Shown here one piece after another: positions 17,161 through 24,653 of a stretch of 26,273 bases of DNA. Origin of the DNA: Sphingobacteriia bacterium. Lineage in GTDB: Bacteria; Bacteroidota; Bacteroidia; Chitinophagales; Chitinophagaceae. Within the stretch, counting starts at the first letter, position 1. Each line of letters opens with the position of its first letter. Location of the stretch: positions 1 through 26,273 of the forward strand of contig REAV01000163.1 of the NCBI GenBank assembly GCA_004294465.1. The letters run 5' to 3'. Under the pieces are notes generated by a model. The model saw only the letters and a list, made by a program, of their open reading frames with translations. It ran no database searches and had not been told where the DNA came from. Position numbers and translations under genes: made by a program.

Positions 17161-18111
17161 ATGAAAAAGATTGCTTTTGTTTTTGCTATTACTTGCTTTT
17201 CGTTTTTTGCAGCAAACGCTTCAATTAAAAATGATCCCACAGTTAATGATAATGCTATTATTGGAAGATGGGATCTTACGGTTAAAATGGGAGACCGTAT
17301 TGTGCCTTCTTGGCTAGAAGTAAAGCTTTCTGGGGTTAAAACCTTAGTGGGTTATTTTGTGGCTGATGGCGGAAGTGCAAGGCCAATTGCTCATGTGTAT
17401 TTTAAAGAGGGCAAAGTCAATTTCTCCATCCCCCCTCAATGGGAAAGAGCAGAAGCCGATATGCAATTTGAAGCAGTTTTAGCAAATGATCAACTCAGTG
17501 GAAACATTACCAGTAGTTATGGCAAAGCATTCTCATTTACCGGAGAAAGAGCGCCGCTGCTAAAAAGAGATAAAGCCCCAGTTTGGGATAAACCCATCAA
17601 ATTATTCAATGGAAAAAATACGGACGGTTGGCATCCTTCAGGCAAAACCAATCAGTGGGTTGCTATTGATGGAATACTCACTAGCCCCAAATCCGGCTCT
17701 AATATTATTACCGATCAAACATTTGAGGATTTCAAGTTGCATATAGAATTCCGCTATCCTGCAGGAAGCAATAGTGGTGTGTATTTGAGAGGGCGGTATG
17801 AAGTGCAGGTAGAAGATAATATCGGAAAAGAGCCATCCTCCACTTATTTTGGAGGCGTTTATGGATTTTTAACCCCCAATGAAATGGTGGCTAAAGCACC
17901 AGGCGAATGGCAGGTATACGATATTACTTTAATTGGCAGAAGAGTTACGGTAGTAGCAAATGGGAAAGCCATTATTGTAGATCAAATTATTCCTGGAATT
18001 ACTGGTGGGGCTTTAGATAGTAAAGAAGGTACACCGGGTCCTATTTATTTACAAGGCGATCATGGCCCTATAGAATATAGAAATATTGTACTTACACCTG
18101 CAAAAAAATAG
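17161..18111 (+). CDS. Exported DUF1080 (3-keto-disaccharide hydrolase-like) protein
   Basis: An in-frame ATG at 17137 exists, but the one at 17161 begins a standard signal peptide (MKKIAFVFAI ... FFAANA), so the product is 316 residues. After an N-terminal beta domain (about 30-135, IIGRWDLTVKMGDR to FSFTGERAP), the DUF1080 jelly-roll begins at PIKLFNGKNTDGWHP. It continues with FKLHIEFRYP, SNSGVYLRGRYEVQVED and GPIYLQGDHGPIEYRNIVL, all typical family blocks. DUF1080 proteins bind or cleave 3-keto-glycosides or other glycans; this member's substrate is unknown. It is followed after 3 bases by the DapA-fold gene, making it the first gene of a five-gene operon whose core is amino-acid catabolism, which is an unexpected partner. 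Confidence 0.88.
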   Translation: MKKIAFVFAITCFSFFAANASIKNDPTVNDNAIIGRWDLTVKMGDRIVPSWLEVKLSGVKTLVGYFVADGGSARPIAHVYFKEGKVNFSIPPQWERAEADMQFEAVLANDQLSGNITSSYGKAFSFTGERAPLLKRDKAPVWDKPIKLFNGKNTDGWHPSGKTNQWVAIDGILTSPKSGSNIITDQTFEDFKLHIEFRYPAGSNSGVYLRGRYEVQVEDNIGKEPSSTYFGGVYGFLTPNEMVAKAPGEWQVYDITLIGRRVTVVANGKAIIVDQIIPGITGGALDSKEGTPGPIYLQGDHGPIEYRNIVLTPAKK

Positions 18112-18114
18112 ACA

Positions 18115-19038
18115 ATGGCTACAATTACCTGGAAAGGAGTTTACCCCGCTTTATTAACACCTTTTAAAGCAGACGACTCCATTGATTTTGATCTATACAA
18201 AAAAAATCTGCATGCGCAAATTGAAGCGGGTGTTGATGGAATCATTTTAGGAGGATCACTTGGTGAAGCAAGTTCTTTGTTAAATGAAGAAAAAAAAGCA
18301 CTGCTACTTTTATCAAAAGAATTCCTTCCTTCCAATATTCCGGTGATCATCAATATTGCAGAGCAAACCACCAAAGCAGCTATTCAATTGGCCAAAGAAT
18401 CTGAAGCCAATGGGGCGGATGGGCTTATGTTATTGCCCCCCATGCGATATAAATCAGACGATAGAGAAACTATTGAATATTTTAAAGCAGTAGCATCTTC
18501 CACCAGTTTGCCTATAATGATTTATAATAACCCAGTAGATTATAAAATACTGGTAACCTTGGATATGTTCGAAGCATTGCTGCCATTTGCGAATATTCAA
18601 GCGGTAAAAGAATCTACAAGAGATGTATCGAATGTAACCAGAATGTACAATCGCTTCGGTAATCGTTTTAGTATTCTTTGTGGTGTAGATACCCTTGCTT
18701 TTGAAGAATTGTGTTTAGGTGCCGATGGTTGGGTTGCAGGTTTGGTAGATGCTTTCCCTCGTGAAACAGTGGCTATTTTTCGATTAGTAAAAGCCAATAG
18801 AATAAAAGAGGCTTTAGATATTTATCGCTGGTTTCTTCCTGTTTTGGAATTAGATATTCATCCTAAATTAGTGCAATACATAAAATTGGCTGCAACATAT
18901 ACGGGTATTGGTTCTCCTCATGTACGTGCCCCAAGATTGATACCAGACGGTGCAGAATTAAATGAAGTTGAATCAATTATCAAAAAAGCCATTGCTACTC
19001 GACCAGTTTTACCAGATTATTTGAACCTGAATAAATAA
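18115..19038 (+). CDS. DapA-family deaminase, probably 1-pyrroline-4-hydroxy-2-carboxylate deaminase
   Basis: The product is 307 residues with the DHDPS/NAL aldolase barrel. Tyr137 (MIYNNP) and the Schiff-base lysine K165 (IQAVKEST) are present. Residues needed for lysine biosynthesis are not: the GTTGE loop is G47-S48-L49-G-E, replacing the Thr-Thr proton relay, and the Arg that binds aspartate semialdehyde after YNxP is D142. It is therefore not DapA. Its neighbours, an aldehyde dehydrogenase and a 4-hydroxyproline epimerase, point to the third step of hydroxyproline breakdown: deamination and dehydration of 1-pyrroline-4-hydroxy-2-carboxylate to alpha-ketoglutaric semialdehyde. It is cytosolic, without a leader. 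Spacings of 3 bases on both sides indicate one operon. Confidence 0.85.
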   Translation: MATITWKGVYPALLTPFKADDSIDFDLYKKNLHAQIEAGVDGIILGGSLGEASSLLNEEKKALLLLSKEFLPSNIPVIINIAEQTTKAAIQLAKESEANGADGLMLLPPMRYKSDDRETIEYFKAVASSTSLPIMIYNNPVDYKILVTLDMFEALLPFANIQAVKESTRDVSNVTRMYNRFGNRFSILCGVDTLAFEELCLGADGWVAGLVDAFPRETVAIFRLVKANRIKEALDIYRWFLPVLELDIHPKLVQYIKLAATYTGIGSPHVRAPRLIPDGAELNEVESIIKKAIATRPVLPDYLNLNK

Positions 19039-19041
19039 TAA

Positions 19042-20592
19042 ATGCAATCAAACAATAGCTTTCAATCGTTTAGTACGCTTAAAGGGGAATTTCTCCCAAC
19101 AATTTATCCTTTTTCATCGGAGGAAAAAATAAGCGAAGCTTTACTTAAAGCAAATGAAGCTGTAATTCCTTATGGCAAAACAAGTTTTGTGCAGAGGGCC
19201 GATTTTTTAGAAACAATTGCTCAAAATATACTTGCATTGGGGGAGGATTTATTGATGCAGGCTCACTTGGAAACAGCATTACCCATCGCAAGATTAACAG
19301 GCGAAAGAGATAGAACCATCAATCAATTAAAATTATTTGCTTCATTGTTGAGAGAAGGGTCTTGGGTAGATGCAGTAATTGATACCGCACTACCAGATCG
19401 CAAACCATTGCCCAGAGCAGATATTAGAAGAATGCTACAACCAATTGGCCCCGTGTTGGTTTTTGGTGCCAGTAATTTTCCATTCGCTTATTCAACTGCT
19501 GGAGTTGATACTGCTTCTGCGTTGGCTGCGGGCTGCCCGGTTATTGTAAAAGCACACGAATCGCATTTGGGCACCAATGAGATGGTTGCAAGTGCAATTA
19601 AACAAGCAATCGATCAAACCAAAATGCCACTGGGAACTTTTGATACACTTATTGGTGAAGGACCTGTTCTGGGTCAACAATTGGCAACCAATGAATTGAT
19701 CAAGGCAATCGGATTTACAGGATCTTATAAAGCGGGCATGGCTTTATACACAACAGCCACTCAAAAAAGAAAAACACCTATACCTGTCTATGCAGAAATG
19801 AGTAGCATTAATCCGATTGTATTATTGCCAAAAACATTGGAAGAGAAAGTTGAACAAATTGCAACCACTTTATCAGCTTCTATCTTACTAGGTGTTGGTC
19901 AGTTTTGCACTAGTCCAGGATTGATATTTGTTATTGAATCCGAAGCTGCCAATAGATTGAAAGAATTACTGGCACATCATTTAAAGACAGCCAATTCTGC
20001 TGTAATGTTAAATCAGACAATCAGTAAAGCCTATTATACCGATCAAAAAAAATTAATCGGATATGATGGAGTAACAATAATAATACAAGGCCAAGACGAA
20101 TCATCACTTTATAAAGCTACTCCTACATTACTCTCTGTTAATGCGGCGCATTTTATTACAGAACCATTATTGCAAAAAGAAGTATTTGGTCCTTGTTCAA
20201 TGATTGTTGTTTGTAAGGATCAGTCAGAATTAAACAATGCCATCATGCATATGCACGGGCAGTTAACAGGTTCTTTTTTTGGAAATACCGAAGAGCTGGA
20301 GGAATACAATCATGCTATCGACTTATTGCAACAAAGGGTAGGAAGGATTGTTTTTAATAATGTACCAACAGGCGTAGAAGTGTGTAATGCAATGGTACAT
20401 GGAGGCCCGTTTCCATCAACAACAGATGGTAGAACTACATCGGTTGGTCCCGAAGCAATTAAAAGATTTGTACGACCTGTATGTTACCAAGATTGTCCGG
20501 ATGATTTATTGCCTGTTTATCTAAGAAATAAGAACGAAGCTGGCATCAATAGAAATATCAATGGTGTAATTACTAATGTATCTATCAAATAA
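19042..20592 (+). CDS. Aldehyde dehydrogenase, probably alpha-ketoglutaric (2,5-dioxovalerate) semialdehyde dehydrogenase
   Basis: The product is 516 residues, the length of the NADP-type ketoglutaric semialdehyde dehydrogenases associated with hydroxyproline and sugar-acid pathways. Catalytic residues are visible: N145 in FGASNFPFA, general base E252 in VYAEMSSINP, and nucleophile C289 in GVGQFCTSPG. The cofactor segment is CPVIVKAHESH followed by GFTGSYKAG. It would oxidise alpha-ketoglutaric semialdehyde, the product of the preceding deaminase, to 2-oxoglutarate for the TCA cycle. It starts 3 bases after the deaminase stop, and the epimerase follows after 9 bases. The ALDH family is certain; the substrate is inferred from the operon. 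Confidence 0.88.
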   Translation: MQSNNSFQSFSTLKGEFLPTIYPFSSEEKISEALLKANEAVIPYGKTSFVQRADFLETIAQNILALGEDLLMQAHLETALPIARLTGERDRTINQLKLFASLLREGSWVDAVIDTALPDRKPLPRADIRRMLQPIGPVLVFGASNFPFAYSTAGVDTASALAAGCPVIVKAHESHLGTNEMVASAIKQAIDQTKMPLGTFDTLIGEGPVLGQQLATNELIKAIGFTGSYKAGMALYTTATQKRKTPIPVYAEMSSINPIVLLPKTLEEKVEQIATTLSASILLGVGQFCTSPGLIFVIESEAANRLKELLAHHLKTANSAVMLNQTISKAYYTDQKKLIGYDGVTIIIQGQDESSLYKATPTLLSVNAAHFITEPLLQKEVFGPCSMIVVCKDQSELNNAIMHMHGQLTGSFFGNTEELEEYNHAIDLLQQRVGRIVFNNVPTGVEVCNAMVHGGPFPSTTDGRTTSVGPEAIKRFVRPVCYQDCPDDLLPVYLRNKNEAGINRNINGVITNVSIK

Positions 20593-20601
20593 TTTATTGT
20601 T

Positions 20602-21603
20602 ATGGCGCAACATCAATTTCATTGTATCGACGCACATACTTGCGGCAATCCTGTTAGGCTTGTTGCAAAAGGTGGCCCTGATTTACAAGGAGAAACAATG
20701 ATGGAAAAGCGACTCCATTTTTTGCGCGAATATGATTGGATTAGAAAAGGATTAATGTTTGAGCCACGTGGGCATGATATGATGAGCGGAAGTATTTTGT
20801 ATCCACCTCATGATCCACAAAACGATGTAGCTGTATTATTCATTGAAACAAGCGGTTGTTTACCCATGTGTGGCCATGGCACTATTGGAACAATTACTAT
20901 TGCCATTGAAGAGGGTTTAGTAAAACCTAAACTGCCAGGAGTACTAAGAATGGAAACTCCTGCAGGTTTGGTGATGATCGAATATAAACAAGAGGGCAAA
21001 AAAGTAGTATCTGTTAAACTAACCAATATAGCTTCATTTCTTTATGCCACTAATCTGGAAGTAAATTGCCCTGATCTTGGTCCTATTACTGTTGATGTTG
21101 CTTATGGTGGAAATTTTTATGCAATTGTAGATGTACAAGCTAATTTTCCTGGGTTAGAATTTTTTACAGCTGATCAATTAATATCCTGGAGCAGGGTTTG
21201 CAGAAAATTATTAAATGAACAACACCAGTTTATTCATCCAGAAAATGAAAATATTAATGGACTAAGCCATTTTTTATGGTCAGGAAAACCGATTGCTAAA
21301 AACGCTACTGCACGTAATGCGGTATTTTATGGAGACAAAGCAATTGATCGATCTCCTTGTGGAACAGGTACATCAGCAAGAATGGCCCAGTGGTATGTAA
21401 AAGGGTTGTTGAAGGAAGGAGATGATTTTGTACATGAAAGTATCATTGGTTCAACTTTTATTGGAAGAATAGAAAACACATTGATGGTCAACAATTATAA
21501 AGCCATCACTCCAAGTATAGAAGGTTGGGCAAGAATAACTGGCTATAACACCATTATTATAGACGATGAAGATCCTTATGCACATGGATTTCAGGTAATT
21601 TAA
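20602..21603 (+). CDS. 4-hydroxyproline 2-epimerase (proline racemase family)
   Basis: The product is 333 residues. The two-base racemase site is intact: C90 in LPMCGHGTIG and C253 in DRSPCGTGTSA. The second Cys rules out the Thr-containing trans-3-hydroxyproline dehydratases. The N-terminus CIDAHTCGNPVRLV and the block MFEPRGHDMMSGSILYPP are characteristic of the hydroxyproline epimerase branch rather than of proline racemase. It would convert trans-4-hydroxy-L-proline to cis-4-hydroxy-D-proline, the first pathway step. No signal peptide is present, so uptake of the substrate is needed. It lies between the semialdehyde dehydrogenase (9 bases) and the DUF885 gene (15 bases). The next enzyme, D-hydroxyproline oxidase/dehydrogenase, is not in the window. 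Confidence 0.9.
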   Translation: MAQHQFHCIDAHTCGNPVRLVAKGGPDLQGETMMEKRLHFLREYDWIRKGLMFEPRGHDMMSGSILYPPHDPQNDVAVLFIETSGCLPMCGHGTIGTITIAIEEGLVKPKLPGVLRMETPAGLVMIEYKQEGKKVVSVKLTNIASFLYATNLEVNCPDLGPITVDVAYGGNFYAIVDVQANFPGLEFFTADQLISWSRVCRKLLNEQHQFIHPENENINGLSHFLWSGKPIAKNATARNAVFYGDKAIDRSPCGTGTSARMAQWYVKGLLKEGDDFVHESIIGSTFIGRIENTLMVNNYKAITPSIEGWARITGYNTIIIDDEDPYAHGFQVI

Positions 21604-21618
21604 ATTTAAACCATCATT

Positions 21619-23376
21619 ATGAAAAAAATTATTGCGCAATGTCTTTTATTGATTGGATTATTTCCATCAATCGCAAATGCACAAGTATCTAAAGATGCTT
21701 TTGTTCCTTGTCAGGAAATGCCATCGTTGATTCAACGATATGGTGTGGATAGCAGAACATTGGTGCGATATTATAGCCCTGCAACTACAGGTAGAGGCGG
21801 TTTTGGTGGTGATGCATCTATCGGATCTCCAGAAAAAAATAAACGTTTACAGCAGTTGGTGAAAGATTATCAGCAACAGCTGGCACAGCTCAATTTTAAA
21901 AATCTTTCTCAGGAATGTAAAGCTGATTATATTTTATTTAAAAGAGATCTTACAGAAAAGTTGGATCAATTGGTGAAAGAAGCGGAGGCAATGAATAAAA
22001 TCCAGCAATGGGTTCCGTTTTCTACAAAAATATATGCGCTTGAAGTTGATAGAAGAAGAGGCATACAACCCAATGCAGAAGTTGTTGCAAAAGATTGGGC
22101 CGCAATCATACAAGAAATAAAGTCTTTGCAAAATAAATTGAAGGAGGAGAAAAATATTGATCAGGAAAAAGTTGCTACATCAATAGCAGTAATCAATAAT
22201 TTAAAACAAACTACCCAAAGCATTTTTGATTTTTATAATGGGTATGATCCAATGTTTAGCTGGTGGGTCCCTTCAACCTATAAAACATTAGATGAAACAT
22301 TGACCGCTTATGCAAATGCATGGAAAGGAAAAACATTGACTTTAGCCGCAACCGATAAAAGCGGAATTGTTGGCATTCAAGCAGGGAGAGAAAACCTTAT
22401 CAAGCAATTACAATTAGAAATGATTCCTTATTCTCCGGAAGAGCTCATTGAAATTGCCAACAAAGAGTTTGCCTGGTGCGATCAAGAAATGTTGAAAGCT
22501 ACCAAAGAAATGGGCTTTGGAACCGATTGGAAAGCTGCTTTGGAAAAAGTAAAAAACACTTATGTGCCTGCAGGTAAACAACCTGAAGCAATTCTAAAAT
22601 TATATACAGAAAGCATTGATTTTTTAAAGAAAAATAACTTACTGACTATTCCACCACTTGCCGAAGAAACCTGGGGCATGATGATGATGAGCCCTGAGCG
22701 TCAATTAATTGCTCCCTTCTTTTTAGGTGGTGCAGATATCATTATTTCCTATCCTACGAATACTATGGCATTTGAAGATAGGATGATGAGTATGCGTGGC
22801 AATAACCCCCATTTTTCTAGAGCTACAGTGCATCATGAATTAATTGCTGGTCATAATTTACAGCAGTTTGTGAATTCACGTAACCGCACTTATAGAAATT
22901 TCGGTACACCATTTTGGACCGAAGGTTGGTCTTTGTATTGGGAATTGATATTATGGGATATGCAATTTGCAAAATCGCCAGAAGATAGAATTGGAATGCT
23001 GTTTTGGCATATGCATCGTTGTGCACGAATTATTTTTTCACTCAATTACCATACTGGCAAATGGACCCCACAACAATGCATCGATTTTTTGGTTGACCGA
23101 GTAGGGCATGAAAGGGCCAATGCAGAGGGAGAAGTAAGACGTTCCTTTACTGGGCAATATCCTCCTTTATATCAGTTGGCTTATTTAACAGGAGGACGTC
23201 AATTTTATGCATTGAAAAAGGAATTGGTAGATAGTAAGAAAATGAGCTATAAGCAATTTCATGATGCAATATTGAGTTTAAACGCCATGCCAGTTGAGAT
23301 GGTAAGGGCCATACTTACTCAACAACCACTTACAGAAGATTTTAAAACCAACTGGCGTTTTTATGAAAAGCAATAG
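21619..23376 (+). CDS. Exported DUF885 protein, putative metallopeptidase
   Basis: The product is 585 residues with a signal peptide ending IANAQ (residue 22). The N-terminal half is helical and includes a Gly-rich insert (TTGRGGFGGDASIG) after the leader. The C-terminal half carries the DUF885 signature H406-E407-L-I-A-G-H412, an HExxxGH variant of the gluzincin site, followed by TEGWSLYWEL, where E435 is a possible third metal ligand. Such proteins are suspected carboxypeptidase-like metallohydrolases, but I know of no settled function. It is the last gene of the operon with the hydroxyproline enzymes (15 bases after the epimerase), so it may release hydroxyproline-containing peptides outside the cell. 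That role is an inference. Confidence 0.85.
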   Translation: MKKIIAQCLLLIGLFPSIANAQVSKDAFVPCQEMPSLIQRYGVDSRTLVRYYSPATTGRGGFGGDASIGSPEKNKRLQQLVKDYQQQLAQLNFKNLSQECKADYILFKRDLTEKLDQLVKEAEAMNKIQQWVPFSTKIYALEVDRRRGIQPNAEVVAKDWAAIIQEIKSLQNKLKEEKNIDQEKVATSIAVINNLKQTTQSIFDFYNGYDPMFSWWVPSTYKTLDETLTAYANAWKGKTLTLAATDKSGIVGIQAGRENLIKQLQLEMIPYSPEELIEIANKEFAWCDQEMLKATKEMGFGTDWKAALEKVKNTYVPAGKQPEAILKLYTESIDFLKKNNLLTIPPLAEETWGMMMMSPERQLIAPFFLGGADIIISYPTNTMAFEDRMMSMRGNNPHFSRATVHHELIAGHNLQQFVNSRNRTYRNFGTPFWTEGWSLYWELILWDMQFAKSPEDRIGMLFWHMHRCARIIFSLNYHTGKWTPQQCIDFLVDRVGHERANAEGEVRRSFTGQYPPLYQLAYLTGGRQFYALKKELVDSKKMSYKQFHDAILSLNAMPVEMVRAILTQQPLTEDFKTNWRFYEKQ

Positions 23377-23434
23377 TTAAGACAGACAAATAAATATACT
23401 TTTTAATAAGCGTTCTAATTTTAAACTTACGCAT

Positions 23435-23860
23435 ATGCAAGCAGCTGAAATATTCTCCATTTGTAACAAAGTGATTTTATTGGGTTGGGTGTTGTTGATT
23501 TTCCTGCCTAATTGGAAATACACACAGACCATTATTTTAAATGGATTGATTGTAACATTTGCAGCACTGTATTCGTTTATTATTTTGAAAGATATTGGCA
23601 ATTTTAATCCAGACAGTTTTAGCAGTTTGGCAAAAGTGAAAGCACTTTTTCAAAATGATGATGCGGTTGCGGCTGGCTGGATTCATTATTTAGCATTCGA
23701 TTTATTTGTAGGGGCATATATTGTTCGTAAATCGAAAGAAATACAAATCTCAAGGGTTTTGTACACCATTTGTTTGCCTTTTACTTTTATGTTTGGTCCG
23801 ATGGGATATTTAATATTTGTAATTTTTAAAACCATAAAAACAAAATCCTTGAATGATTAG
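23435..23860 (+). CDS. ABA4-like (DUF4281) membrane protein
   Basis: The product is 141 residues with about four transmembrane helices. It shows the family blocks AEIFSICNKVILLGWVLL at the N-terminus, AAGWIHYLAFDLFVGAYI in the middle, and PFTFMFGPMGYLIF at the C-terminus. The plant homologue ABA4 is required for neoxanthin formation, and bacterial members are uncharacterised. The next gene overlaps it by 8 bases, which implies a functional pair. It is 58 bases after the DUF885 gene and may or may not share the upstream transcript. Confidence 0.85.
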   Translation: MQAAEIFSICNKVILLGWVLLIFLPNWKYTQTIILNGLIVTFAALYSFIILKDIGNFNPDSFSSLAKVKALFQNDDAVAAGWIHYLAFDLFVGAYIVRKSKEIQISRVLYTICLPFTFMFGPMGYLIFVIFKTIKTKSLND

Positions 23861-24641
23861 TATAAAAGAACTTAAAGAAAGAAATTCACTTTTAGCCAAT
23901 GCCGGAAGCTTTTTCTTGATAGTAGCCATTTGCCTGGGTATTTATGCTTGCTTTAATTCGACAATCGTATTGGGTATTAACTCAATGATCAAGCCCATCA
24001 AATTTGCTTTAAGCACCTGGATATATAGTTGGACACTGGCGTATTTACTTTATTATGTGAACAATCAAAATAAAGTAAAATGGTTTTCTTATTTATCGGT
24101 TTTTGTAATGTTGTATGAAAATGGAGTAATCACCATTCAGGCTTTCCAAGGAAAAATATCCCATTTTAATCAGTCAGAAATAGTAGGTGGTATTTTATAT
24201 GCTTTAATGGGCATTTTTATTGTTTGGCTTACTACAGCAACCTTAGTACTAACCCTTCGATTTATTCTTCAAAAAACATATAGTATCAGTGCCCCATTTG
24301 CATTGTCTATTAAAATCGGGCTACTGCTTTTTGTAGTATTCAGTTTTTTTGGTGGATATATGAGTATGCTGAATACGCATAATGTAGGCGGAAAGATTGG
24401 GGGACCTGGTTTACCGTTAGTAAATTGGAGTACTTTATATGGAGATCTAAGAGTTGCCCATTTTTTTGGTATTCATTCATTGCAGCTAATTCCATTTGTT
24501 GGATATTATATTGCCGATAAAATAAAAGATGAACGAAAAGCTACAAACATGGTTTGGATTGTAGCTGTTTTGTATTTCATTTTTATAACGGCCCTTGCAG
24601 TACAATCTTTAATGGGATTGCCTTTCATGAGCGTTGGTTAA
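23853..24641 (+). CDS. Polytopic membrane protein of unknown function, partner of the ABA4-like protein
   Basis: The product is 262 residues with roughly seven hydrophobic helices (for example about 17-38, 50-68, 76-92, 112-135, 152-168, 205-222 and 232-256). A distinctive conserved-looking block, WSTLYGDLRVAHFFGIHSLQ, contains Asp and two His residues near a membrane face and could be a catalytic or cofactor site. The segment SMIKPIKFALSTWIYSWT near the start is also distinctive. It starts 8 bases inside the ABA4-like gene, so translation is probably coupled. It ends 12 bases from the end of the convergent M24 peptidase. I recall similar uncharacterised proteins in other bacteria but cannot assign a function. 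Confidence 0.75.
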   Translation: MISIKELKERNSLLANAGSFFLIVAICLGIYACFNSTIVLGINSMIKPIKFALSTWIYSWTLAYLLYYVNNQNKVKWFSYLSVFVMLYENGVITIQAFQGKISHFNQSEIVGGILYALMGIFIVWLTTATLVLTLRFILQKTYSISAPFALSIKIGLLLFVVFSFFGGYMSMLNTHNVGGKIGGPGLPLVNWSTLYGDLRVAHFFGIHSLQLIPFVGYYIADKIKDERKATNMVWIVAVLYFIFITALAVQSLMGLPFMSVG

Positions 24642-24653
24642 AAATCTAACCTT

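Noticed and set aside
18115..19038. Lysine-biosynthesis DapA
   Set aside because: The Thr-Thr relay (here S48-L49) and the semialdehyde-binding Arg (here D142) are absent, and the neighbours are hydroxyproline genes.
20602..21603. Proline racemase or trans-3-hydroxyproline dehydratase
   Set aside because: Both catalytic Cys are present, excluding the dehydratase, and the HTCGNPVRLV and MFEPRGHDMM blocks fit the 4-hydroxyproline epimerase branch.
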